From NCBI GenBank assembly GCA_039707465.1, contig CM077647.1:176200663-176264662 (forward strand): a DNA stretch of 64,000 nt, in the 5' to 3' direction. This document shows positions 20,760-31,800 of this stretch, piece after piece. The translations under genes were made by a program, and so were the position numbers. Numbering within the stretch: the first letter of the stretch is position 1; every line of letters begins with the position of its first letter. The notes beneath the pieces are model-generated. The model searched no databases and was not told where the DNA came from. It worked only from the letters and a program-made list of their open reading frames with translations. The DNA comes from Rhabdophis nuchalis (lineage: Eukaryota > Chordata > Lepidosauria > Squamata > Natricidae).

Positions 20760-23700
20760 ATTCTGTTAGATGGTGATTGATACCGGCTCCACTAAATCCA
20801 TCATTGCATGGGGTACCCTGAAAAAATTAGTTCCCTCTATCTCCATGGAGTGCCTGGGCCCCAATAAATGCAGGCTTAGAGATTATCAAGGGAATGCTAT
20901 TAACATACTAGGCTCTGGGGAATTTGGTGTTGAGTATGGCACGTTCAAGGGTACCTTGCCATTGATTGTTGTTGCTGACCCATTGGCTACACTATTAGGG
21001 TTAGATTGGTTTGCCTCTTTGGGTCTGGCTATTTCGGGGGTCAACGAGATCCAACATTTGACCACTGTGGAAGACTTGTTCCAGGAGTTCACTGATGTTT
21101 TCAGTAACTCATTAGGTAAATCTAAAGGGTCTCCTGTTCCTTTTAATCTTGACCCACAGGTGGCGCCAGTGTGCCTTAAGGCTCGTAGAGTGCCATTCGC
21201 CCTTAGAGAAAAAGTGGACAAGGAGCTTGATAAGGTAAAAGCCCAGGGGGTTTTAGAAGCGGTGGATTATGCCAAATGGGAAACCCCTATAGTGATCCCA
21301 TTGAAATCAGATGGGTCCATTAGGATCTGTGCAGATTACCGTTTGACATTAAACAGGGCGTTACAAGCTAACCTGTACCCGGTTCCAGTGGTGCAACATC
21401 TGCTGTACTCTTTGGGCTGAGGACAGATCTTTGCTAAGCTCAATTTAGCACAGGCGTATCAACAGCTGCCTGTTGATGATGCTACTGCAGATACCCAAAC
21501 CATAGTCACACACCAGGGTGCGTTCCATTGCAAAAGTCTCCAATTCGGGGTATCTGTGGCCCCCGGTATTTTTCAAAGTATTATGGAGCGATTGCTCCAT
21601 GGCTTACCGGGGGTCCTTCCTTATTTTGATGATGTGTTAGTGGCAGCTGATTCATGGGAGGAATTAGTCTCTAAATTGAGAGGAATTTTAGTGCGTTTTA
21701 GGGAGGCGGGGCTCCATCTAAAGAAGGCCAAATGTAAGATTGGAGTTTGTGAGGTTGAATTTTTAGGATTCCAAATTGATGCTCGAGGTATTCATCCGAT
21801 GCTGTCCAAGGTTGAAGCAGTCAAATCCGCTCCAGCACCAAAGTCTAAAGTTGAATTGAAGGCTTTTTTAGGGCTTTTGAATTTTTATTCCATGTTTGTA
21901 CCCCATAAGGCTTCCATGGCCGAGCCGTTACACAGACTGCTCGACAGCTCAGCAGTTTGGAAATGGGGCAGCCATGAGACACGCGCCTTTGCGGCTGTCA
22001 AGTCCCTTCTGACATCTTTGGCTATTTTAATGCAGTACGATCCGTCCTTGCTGCTGTTGCTGGCCTGTGATGCTTCCCTGTTCAGACTGGGAGCTGTCCT
22101 GAGCCACCATTATCCCAATGGCCGAGAGACTCTTATAGCCTATTTTTCGTGCTCCTTGTCCAAGGCTGAAAGGAATTACAGCCAAGTGGACAAGGAGGCG
22201 CTGGCTGCTATAGCTGGGATAAAACACTTTCACCATTATTTATACGGTAGACATTTTGTGTTACTAACTGATCACAAGCCTTTTTTAGGGTTATTGGCAG
22301 GTGATCGGCCTTCTCCGGCCATTCTGTCCCCCAGAATGTCTCGTTGGACAGTATTCCTGGCCACCTATTTGTATCGTTTGGAATACCGTCCCGGTAAGCA
22401 AATGGGACATGCCGATGCCCTCAGTAGGTGTCCTATGCCCGAAGTGAAGGTGGAGGGGGCTCAGGAGACGGAGGTCCTCCTGATTGCTGACATGGATTTG
22501 CCTTTATCGGCGAGGGACATTGCCAGCCACTCTGCAAAATATTCTTTAATTTCAAATGGGTTGGGTAACAAGGGGGTGGCCGAGGGAGAAGGTTCCGGAG
22601 AATGTGCTGCCATACTACCGTCGGTGGTTAGAGTTATCTGAATTGAGGGGTTGCCTGTTATGGGGTGATAGAGTGGTTGTGCCCCAAATGTTGCGTAACC
22701 CTGTTCTCATCCATTTACATTTGGGCCACCCGGGCATAGCCAGGATGAAGGCTTTGGGCCGCAGCTATGTCTGGTGGCCCAAATTTGATAGTGATATAAC
22801 AGATTGGGTATCTTCTTGCTCACCGTGTCAATTGTCATGCCCCTCACCTCCAGCAGTGCCACCCCGGGCATGGGAGATGCCCCGGGGACCTTGGTCACGA
22901 GTTCATATGGACTTTGCGGGACCGGTCCAGGGGCATAACATTTTGATATTAGTTGATGCATTTTCTAGGTGGGTAGAACTAGTTCCTATGAGCTCAACCA
23001 CCTCTGAGGCCACTGTTCAAGTGTTGCAGCGCATATTTGCTACCCATGGTCTTCCAGACACTATAGTGTCTTATAATGCCCCTCAATTAACACCGGCCAC
23101 ATTCCAAACTTTCTTAGCAAAATTAGGAATCCACCACAGTAGCTCCTTACCACCCGGCTAGTAATGGCCGGGCTGAACAAGCCATATGAGCAGCTAAGGA
23201 AGCATTGGTAAGAATGGGCCCTGGGAACTGGCTGTCTAATGTGTCCACCTATCTACTCATTCAGCATGCGTAGACAGGCAAAAGCCCAGCAGAACTCCTT
23301 ATGGGACGGCGTTTCAGGACTTTACTAGATCGTTTGCACCCCTCAAATGAATCGGATACTCCTATAAGGGATGGGGCTAGCATTAGGAATTTTGCCCCTG
23401 GGGACTGGGTATTTGCACGGAATTTCGGAGGGGAGCCTAAATGGATCTCTGGACATATTCTCCATGTAACCGGGCCCTGCTCTTACAGGGTCCTGTTAGA
23501 GGACAGTCGGCAATGGCGGCGCCATGTGGACCAGCTGCGCCGCCGCGAGTTGCCAGTGGGTGATGAGTGCAAGGCGCAACCACAACAACAACAACAGTCA
23601 GCCACGTTTGACAACATACCCCCTGTCCCCAGCAAGGCGGAAAGCCCAAGTTCACCCTGCCAACAACTGTCATGTCCGGAGGCGATCTCAGCAGATGACG

Positions 23701-23880
23701 TACCTGTTGCTCCTGACTTTCCAGCATTGGAGGCAGCCCATGATCCACCCGATGCATCACCATCGACCAAAGTGGCGGGGGAAGAATATTCATCTACAAC
23801 GGTGGCCGAGCAGATGCCACAGCGTTCGGGTCGGATCCGCCATAGACCCGCCCATTTGCGAGACTATGTCTGCACAATCC
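20760..23880 (+). pseudogene. gypsy copy A pol-like gene, broken
   Basis: Protease DTGS near 20777; a 17-bp deletion just before it relative to copy B. RT begins near 21040 and is interrupted by a TGA at 21418-21420 that copy B shares. YFDDVL lies near 21620, RNase H near 22060-22420, tether ADALSRC near 22420. A shift near 22640 leads to the integrase zinc finger (HLGHPG ... SCSPC, about 22710-22830) and core (MDFAGP, VDAFSRW). The second catalytic Asp position reads SYNAP rather than the usual SDNGP, so integrase is inactive. Another shift lies near 23160. Confidence 0.85.
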
Positions 23881-23892
23881 AGGGGGAAAGGG

Positions 23893-24112
23893 TGCTAAGT
23901 CCTCAGACTTACTAACAAGCACTCCCATTGGGTAAAGTTCACAGTTTGGGTGGGAGAATTATAGGTTCTCTCTTGGTTAATCGTCTGACAGCTGACTCTA
24001 TATAAGAGCTGTCAGATGGGTGGTTCTTTGTTACAGTTTGGTTCAGTTCGTATTAAACAGTTTAAAGCAGCTCCCTGCCTCCATGTTTTTCCTCAGAGAA
24101 CAGTCTTGAGCA
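23893..24112 (+). repeat. 3' LTR of gypsy copy A
   Basis: 220 bp, homologous to the 5' LTR with a handful of substitutions and small indels. Ends CTTGAGCA, then target duplication gaatg. Confidence 0.92.
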
Positions 24113-24117
24113 GAATG

Positions 24118-24388
24118 ATTTTAACTAATAATTATTTCACTTGTCCTGGATTTTTGAATGCTGTCAAGACAGAAACTCAGAGCCTCAGCTCTCTGCCCCA
24201 AGTGGAAACTAAGGGACCAACTCTTAGAAATGCAGATTTGGCAATCCATTCAAGAGAGGATATTGTGAACAAAGGTAGGATTAGCCCTCAGATGCACCTG
24301 AGGGCATTACAAGAAGCAATGGGTGGAAAGTAATCAAGGAGAGAAGCAATTTAGAACTGAGGAGAAATTTCCTAACCGATAGGACAAT
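24118..24388 (+). mobile_element. CR1 remnant downstream of gypsy copy A
   Basis: The final 75 bp read [23 protein letters not shown] on the + strand, a CR1 C-terminal match. The earlier part (to about 24310) is not confidently assigned. Confidence 0.5.
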
Positions 24389-24885
24389 TACAATACAATA
24401 GCAGAGTTGGAAGGGACCTTGGAGGTCATCTAATCCAACTTCCTGCCTAGGCAGGAAACCCTATACCATTTCAGACAAATGGCTATCCAACATCTTCTTG
24501 AAGACTTGCAGTGTTGGGGCATTCACAACTTCTGGAGACAAGATGTTCCACTGATTAATTGTCCTAACTGTCAGGAAATTTCTCCTCAGTTCTAAGTTGC
24601 TTCTCTCCTTGATTACTTTCCACCCATTGCTTCTTCTTCTGCCCTCAGGTGCTTTGGAGAATAGTTTGACTCCCTCTTCTTTGTGGTAACCCCTGAGATA
24701 TTGGAACACTGCTATCATGTCTCCCCTAATCCTTCTTTTTATTAAACTAGGCATACCCAGTTCCTGCAACTGTTCTTCATATGTTGTAGTCTCCAGTCCC
24801 CTAATCATTTTTGTTGCTCTTCTCTGCACTCCTTCTAGAGTCTTTACATCTTTTCTACATCATGGTGACCATTAATTTCAATACT
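24389..24885 (-). mobile_element. CR1 LINE 3' end, copy A of nested pair
   Basis: The minus-strand frame 24829-24461 ([20 protein letters not shown] to DSHLSEMV) is the CR1 ORF2 C-terminus in one open stretch of 122 codons. 5'-truncated. The duplicate is at 56285-56780. Confidence 0.88.
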
Positions 24886-24916
24886 TGAATTTCAATACTT
24901 GAGGGCATTTTTAATT

Positions 24917-25100
24917 AATCAGTGGAACAGTTTGCCTCCAGAAATTTTGAATGCCTCAACACTGGAAGTCTTTAAAAAGATGTTGGATAGCCATTTGTCT
25001 GAAATGGTATAGGGTTTCCTGCCTAGGCATGGGGTTGGACTAGAAGACCTCCAAGGTCTCTTCCAACTCTGCTATTGTATTGTATTATATTATATTAACA
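24917..25100 (+). mobile_element. CR1 LINE 3' end flanked by 31-bp direct repeats
   Basis: 184 bp ending in the CR1 tail (tccaactctgctattgtatt). The flanks 24886-24916 and 25101-25131 are identical 31-bp direct repeats. The 5' flank of V2R-A carries the related single-copy sequence near 3293-3322 without this insertion. Confidence 0.8.
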
Positions 25101-25101
25101 T

Positions 25102-25566
25102 GAATTTCAATACTTGAGGGCATTTTTAATTGCCAATGTCCCTTAGATTACTTTCATTAGCATTTGCTCATTTGAAAAAAAAAGTTGAACCACTTATTCT
25201 CTCACCAAAAACAAAATAATTATATCCTACAGGAATTGTATTTCATTTAGCTAGCCCAAAACCTCAAGGTCTGTGCATAAAGGTATTTAAATTCAGCAAC
25301 ACTTAATGTATCTATTTGGTGATAAAGTAACTCTTGAACCCCAGGGAGTTTGGCACAATGGGATAAAAATCAGACTCATTCTTACAAGTTTCCTCCCTCC
25401 TTTCTTTTATTCCTGAACATCTGTTCAATCCTAGTGATAGTCAGTGTACAAATTTGACCATGCATGGAACTTCAGATCGAAAACAATGGGATTTCTGATT
25501 AGGTGCATGGTCAGATATAAACCTTGGCTCAATCATTGAATGAACCACTAAAATTCAAACTTCCTT
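25102..25566 (+). promoter_or_regulatory. 5' flank of V2R-B
   Basis: Homologous to the flanks of V2R-A and V2R-C, nearly identical to C. TATAAA at 25516-25521, 51 nt before the ATG. Confidence 0.45.
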
Positions 25567-25808
25567 ATGGACAGGAGACACAAATATTTTCCCTATGACA
25601 AATGCCTGAAGATGTTGTTACTTCTGATGCTCTTGGTGCAAAAAGCAGCTCCTCTGAGCTGCCCTGCGAGCAATATTTTTCCTGTTCCCCATGAGTGGTA
25701 CCAGCCTGGTGACCTCATCGTGGGTGGGATGGTGTCTCAGATGATTCACAATGTTTATGGAATTGAATTTAAAAAACTTCCTCTTTTAAAACGTTATGAT
25801 TTACCACT
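25567..25808 (+). CDS. V2R: V2R-B exon 1
   Basis: 242 nt, signal peptide and first part of the ligand domain, donor gtaagg. Confidence 0.88.
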
Positions 25809-28800
25809 GTAAGGATTGTTTTATATTGTTTTAGTTGTTTCCTAGTATGATTTGATTGCTTATTAGTAACATATGGCTATCGTTAAGTGTTGTATCTTAT
25901 GAGTCTTGATGAATGCATTTTTTTTTCTTTTCATAACTCTTCTTTTAGGAACCAGAGACAAATTAATTTTGTGTCCAGTCACACTTGGCCAATAAAGAAT
26001 TCTGTTCTGTTCCATTGTGTTCTATTTTTCTTTCCATTCATTTTCTAAACTGAGCTAGATATCCCAAAATTGCTTCTATGACTAATAGTTTGAGAATAAA
26101 TGCATGGCTTTTATATAGTTTGAGAATAAATGCATGGCTTTTATATAAAAATACTCTTGCTTTCTTGTCTTTCAAACATATCTCAAAAAACAAATCATTT
26201 TCTTCTCGTTGTATTAAAGTCTTATTCACCAAATGCATGAAATGAAGGTGTGAGAAGTCTTTTGGAGAAAAATTTTGGAGAACATTTAGAGAGTATAATT
26301 ATCCAGTCTATGCAGTCAAACCCTGCATTACTTACATATATTAAAAGAGTGATACTTGCTGGCTGCATTCTATTTTGTAGAATACAAAATAGAAATACAT
26401 GCCATATCTTCAAAAAAAATCACAACTTTGTTCAATACATATTTTTTGCAAATCATGGAAATGCTGTATGTGGTTGAAAACTATAGAACTTATTGAGTGT
26501 TTTACAAAGACTCTCATCTTCTCACTTACAACAGGGACAGAAATGGTTGTTGCTCATATATGAATGCTTTTACCATAATAGAGTGATCAAGTTATTTTGT
26601 TCAATGGGGGGTGTTTAAACTATTTGCAGTGTAATAACCAAATTCTACCAGCACGTCCTCGCCTTGGCCTTTGCTGTGAAGGAGATCAATGAGGACTCCC
26701 AGATCTTACCTAACATCACTCTTGGGTTCCACATCTATGACAGTTACCACAACCCAAGGATGACCTATCGCACCACTCTGGACCTGCTTTTCAAATCCCA
26801 GGAATTTGTCCCAAACTACAAATGTGATAGCCAGAAGAATCTCATGGCCATCATTGGAGGGTTAGGTCCTGATACATCATCCTTTATGGCAGAAAGTATA
26901 AATATCTACAAAGTTCCACAGGTAGTTTTGGGTGGACTGAGAGAGAAAATTATTTTGTAATTAATAGTAGATACTAGTTGCTTGCCATTCCTTTCTCCAG
27001 GAATTCAATTAAATACACATTTATCACCTCTCATCTTTTTTTCCCATACTCAAGGCAATCCAATTGAATCAAAATCTTTTATTACATGTGCTTTGACCGA
27101 AAACCAGCAATGGGTCACAACTCTTCTTGCTACAATTTGCTTGGTGTACAATAAAAGTAATTTAGTGGGTTTTTAAGCCATTGTTGAAGGATTGGTGCTG
27201 TAGGATTAATATTTTGCCATGTCATTTTGCAGGACTTCAATTTTGCTCTCTCTTTTTTCTCCTTTCTGCAATTCTACCCACAACTTAAGATGTTGGCTCA
27301 AAAAATGAGTAAAAAAAAATCTAAATCCTTTATTAATTTAAATCACAAATTAAAGTACAAATTAATCTTATTGGAGAGGTTCACCTGATGTTTTGAATTG
27401 ACCACCGATCTATGGTGACATATGAAGGTGTGTGAAGAGGAGGATAGAAAAGGCTGGCTATCACATAGGGCATAGAATAATAGAGTTGGAAGGGTCATTA
27501 GAGGTCTTCTTGTCCAATCTTGTCTGCAAGCAGGAGGCCCTATACCATTTCAGACAAATCACGTCCCAGTCTCTTTTGGAAAGCCTCCAGTGATGACATC
27601 TGAAGGCAAGTTGTTCCATTGGTTAACTGTTTTCACCATTAGGAAGTTTCTCCCTTGTTCTAGGTTGCTTCTTTCCTTGGCTAGTTTCTATCCATGGTTC
27701 TCATGTTGCCTTTTGATGCTTTGGAAAATAGTTTGACTCCCTCGTTTTTGTAGGAGCTCCTCAAATATTGGAACACTGCTATCATGTCTCATGGTTTTAG
27801 GGAGGATCTCCTTTCAGCCACTTCTTGAAATCAAAGCTATCAGCATTTTCACTGCTCCCCTCAACTCAGCTCCCAATTCCACCAAATTATCTGACAATAG
27901 GTGACAACTTCCCTTGCTATATCTTGGTTGGGTCTGGAAATAATAACTGAATGTAAAACTCAACTGATTTGGCTGGAAATTGTTGACGTACTTGGGCCAC
28001 GTGGTACTTTTGAAGATCTCTATAATAATTGCAGTAAATGAAGAGATGATAAATTCTATTCCTCCAAAAACTCATGGGCATAGTCTTCCATGTATAATTA
28101 TTTTATTTTATCTGCTACAAATAAGGGAAGACGGTAATCCAGTAAGTCTAGTTCTTAAGAAAGCTTTCCTTAGGCTGAGAAGAGCTCAAAAACTCAGATA
28201 CTTTAGCAAGTTTCCAGATGTTCTAAGGGAATGAACATACTAGAACTCTGTATTAGGAAACTGAGTGTGGTTGTAATCTAGTTATATTTCAGATGGGAAA
28301 TTATTATATCAAGGAATTATAATTGTTTCTCTTTTCCAGCAAATGTCATAATCTACATAGAATTGGACAAATGTTCCATGTACGGGGAGCTTCATTGAGT
28401 TTCTATCCCACAGTCTTCTTCATATTTTCACCATGATTTTTATGAGTAACAAACTTTTCTTTTCTGTTTGTTTAGTTGACTTATGGTTCCTTTGCCCAAG
28501 AAGACTTTCAGATTACTGAGTTATTTCCACTTTATTACATGGTCCCAAAAGAGGAGCATCAATATGGTGGAATTATACAGCTTCTTCTCTATTTTGGATG
28601 GACATGGATAGGAGTCTTTGCTTTTGAAAATAAGGAAGAGCGTTTTTTTCAGAAACTGCAGCCATTGCTTTCACAGAACGGGGTCTGTTTAGCTTTCACA
28701 CAAAAAATTCCACAATATCTCGACTTGGACAAAATGCCAGAATTGTTAAATTCAATCTCAGTTATTTCTAATAAATTGATGGATCCAAAAGCGAATGTTT

Positions 28801-31800
28801 TTCTTGTCCATGGAGAATCCATCACAATAGTGTGGCTCAGAACAATCATGTTTCTATGGGATCCTGAAAATAAAGAGAGTGCATTATTGAGGAAGGTTTG
28901 GATCTTGATGAGTCCAATTGATTTTATCCTGATGGGATTCCAAAGGAGATGGGATCTCCAGATGTTCCATGGGGCTCTTTCCTTTACGGTGCATTCCAGA
29001 GAAGTTCGAGGCTTTAAAGAATTTCTTCAAGTCATCCAACCTTCAAACCTTCCCAAAGATGGATTCCTTCAAGAGGTTTGGGCGGATTTATTCAATTGTT
29101 CATTTTCAAATACAGAATTGTCTTCATCTACGATTACTGAAACTTGTACTGGAGAGGAGAAGTTGGAGAATCTACCTGGTCCTCTGTTTGAGTTTCAGAT
29201 GACTGGCCAAAGTTACAGCATCTACAATGCTGTTTATGCAGTGGCGCATTCTTTGCACCAGGCTGTGAGCTCAAAATCCCAACCGAGAGAGATTCAAAGG
29301 GTTGAATTTCCAAATCTGCAGCCTTGGCAGGTAATCTTTCCTACGTTTGCTTCTACCTCTTCCATGTAAAGATTGGCTACAATGGGGGACACAGGTGAAC
29401 TCCTGGTGCATCTGGGTTTTTGTCTACAGACACCTTGATTGCACTTAAAATAGTTGTCAATCAGAAGTCCAGCATGGCACATACATGTGATCTGGGCTGA
29501 GGTTGGTTCTATCACCTATGGTGCTGTCTTGTAGCAATCATTTTTCACTACCATGAGAGCTTCAGTAGTTGGAATGCAGGTGAAGAGAGAAGTCACATCA
29601 TAGGAAACCATAGAGGCCTTCTATGTCAAAATTGAATAGCCCTCTCTCAACAGAGGGGGAGGTCGTGGTTTTTTTTGTTATTTTTTACTTTTTTGGCAAG
29701 CCTTTCTTCATTGTGAGCCTTAGCTTTCCTCACAAAGATGAAGTGAGGAAAGCCAAGGCTCACAATGAAGAAAGGCTTGCCAAAAAAGTAAAAAATAACA
29801 AAAAAAAGCTTCTTCCAACATGTTAAAAATAAGAAAAAAGTTAAGGAAACAATTGGTCCACTGCTGGGAGAAAATGGCAAGAAGATGATAAGCAACAGGG
29901 AGAAAGCAGAACTATTTAACTCTTTTTTTGCATCTGTCTTTACACAAAGGGATAAAACAGTCCAATCAATCAAAAACAGCACCACAAATATCAGATTAGG
30001 AACACAAGTTGAAATAGGGAAGAAAATGGTAAGTGAGCACCTGTCTGCCCTGGACGAGTTCAAATCACCAGGACCGGATGGATTACACCCCAGGGTTCTG
30101 AAGGAACTGGCAGACGAGATCTCAGAACCACTGAACTATATCTTTCAGAGATCCTGGAGCACCGGGGAACTGCCAGAAGACTGGAAAAGAGCAGATGTGG
30201 TTCCCATCTTCAAAAAAGGAAAAAAAACAGATCCAGGAAACTATAGACCCATCAGCCTGACCTCAATACCAGGAAAGATTCTGGAAAAGATAATTAAACA
30301 ACAAATAAGTGAACACCTAGAAGCAAACAAAGTAATAGCCAAAAGCCAACATGGGTTTGTCAAAAACAGATCATGCCAGACGAATCTAATTGCATTCTTT
30401 GACAAAGTAACAAAATCAGTGGACCAGAGGAATGCTGTTGATATAATTTACCTGGACTTCAGTAAGGCATTTGATAAAGTAGACCATAACCTACTATTAG
30501 ATAAAGTAGAAAATTGTGGGTTAGACAGCAGCACCACCAAATGGATTCGTAACTGGCTGACCAACCGCACTCAACGTGTAGTCCTCAATGGAACTGCATC
30601 TACATGGAAGGAAGTATGCAGTGGAGTCCCCCAAGGCTCTGTTTTAGGCCCAGTACTCTTTAACATCTTCAGCAACGATTTGGATGAGGGGATAAATGGG
30701 GAACTCATCAAATTTGCAGACGACACCAAGCTGGCAGGAATAGCCAACACTCCAGAAGATAGGCTTAAGATACAGAAGGATCTAGACAAACTTGAACATT
30801 GGGCACTGTCTAATAAAATGAAATTCAATTATGAAAAAAGTAAGGTCCTACATATAGGCAAGAAAAACCAAATGCACAAGTACAGTATAGGTGGTACCTT
30901 GCTCAATAGTAGCAACTGTGAGAGGGATCTCGGAATCCTAGTGGACAACCATTTAAATATGAGCCAGCAGTGTGCAGCAGCTGCCAAAAAAGCCAACACA
31001 GTTCTAGGCTGCATCAACAGAGGGATAGAATCTAGATCGCGTGAAGTGTTAATGCCACTGTATAGTGCCTTGGTAAGGCCACACTTGGAATACTGCATAC
31101 AGTTTTGGTCGCCACGATGTAGAAAAGACGTGGAGACTCTGGAAAGAGTGCAAAGAAGAGCAACCAAGATGATTAGAGGACTGGAGACTAAGACATATGA
31201 AGAACGGCTGCAGGAGCTGGGTATGTCTAGTTTGATGAAGAGAAGGACCAGGGGAGACATGATAGCAGTGTTCCGATATCTCAGAGGGTGCCACAAAGAA
31301 GAGGGAGTCAAACTTTTCTCCAAGGCACCTGGGGGCAGGACAAGGAGCAATGGGTGGAAACTAACCAAGGAGAGAAGCAACTTAGAACTAAGGAGAAATT
31401 TCCTAAAAGTAAGAACAATTAACCTCTGGAACAGCTTGCCTCCAGCAGTTGTGAATGCCCCAACCCTGGAAGTCTTTAAAAAGATGTTAGACAGCCATTT
31501 GTCTGAAATGGTATAAGATTCCTGCCCATGCAGGGGGTTGGACTAGAAGACCTACAAGGTCCCTTCCAACTCTGCTATTGTATTGGTACACGTTGGTACC
31601 AATGATGTTGGGAAGGCAAAGCAATCAGTCCTGGAAACCAAATTCAGGTTACTAGGAAGAAGATTGAAGTCCCGAACTTCCAAGGTAGCATTTTCAGAAG
31701 CGCTGCCTGTTCCTCATGTAGGACCTACCAGGCAGGGAGGGATACAACATCATCTATCTCCAATCTACAACACAGTCCTTTCAACAGTTCCAAGAAGGCG

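Larger units (their letters stand above)
29669..31585 (+). mobile_element. CR1 LINE inserted in V2R-B intron 3
   Basis: About 1.9 kb, found only in V2R-B. At the same site V2R-C (61530) runs straight from gaggtcgtg into gtacacgttgg. The 3' end is the usual CR1 tail. The 5' end is an inverted duplication (29669-29733 against 29743-29807), so the element begins with a fold-back rather than simple truncation. A short target duplication (tgg) at most. Confidence 0.92.

Noticed and set aside
29647..30063. 138-codon minus-strand frame at the CR1 5' end
   Set aside because: Created by the inverted duplication reading CR1 sense sequence in both directions; no independent gene.
30571..31380. Minus-strand frames within the V2R-B CR1
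   Set aside because: Shadows of the sense CR1 RT frame.
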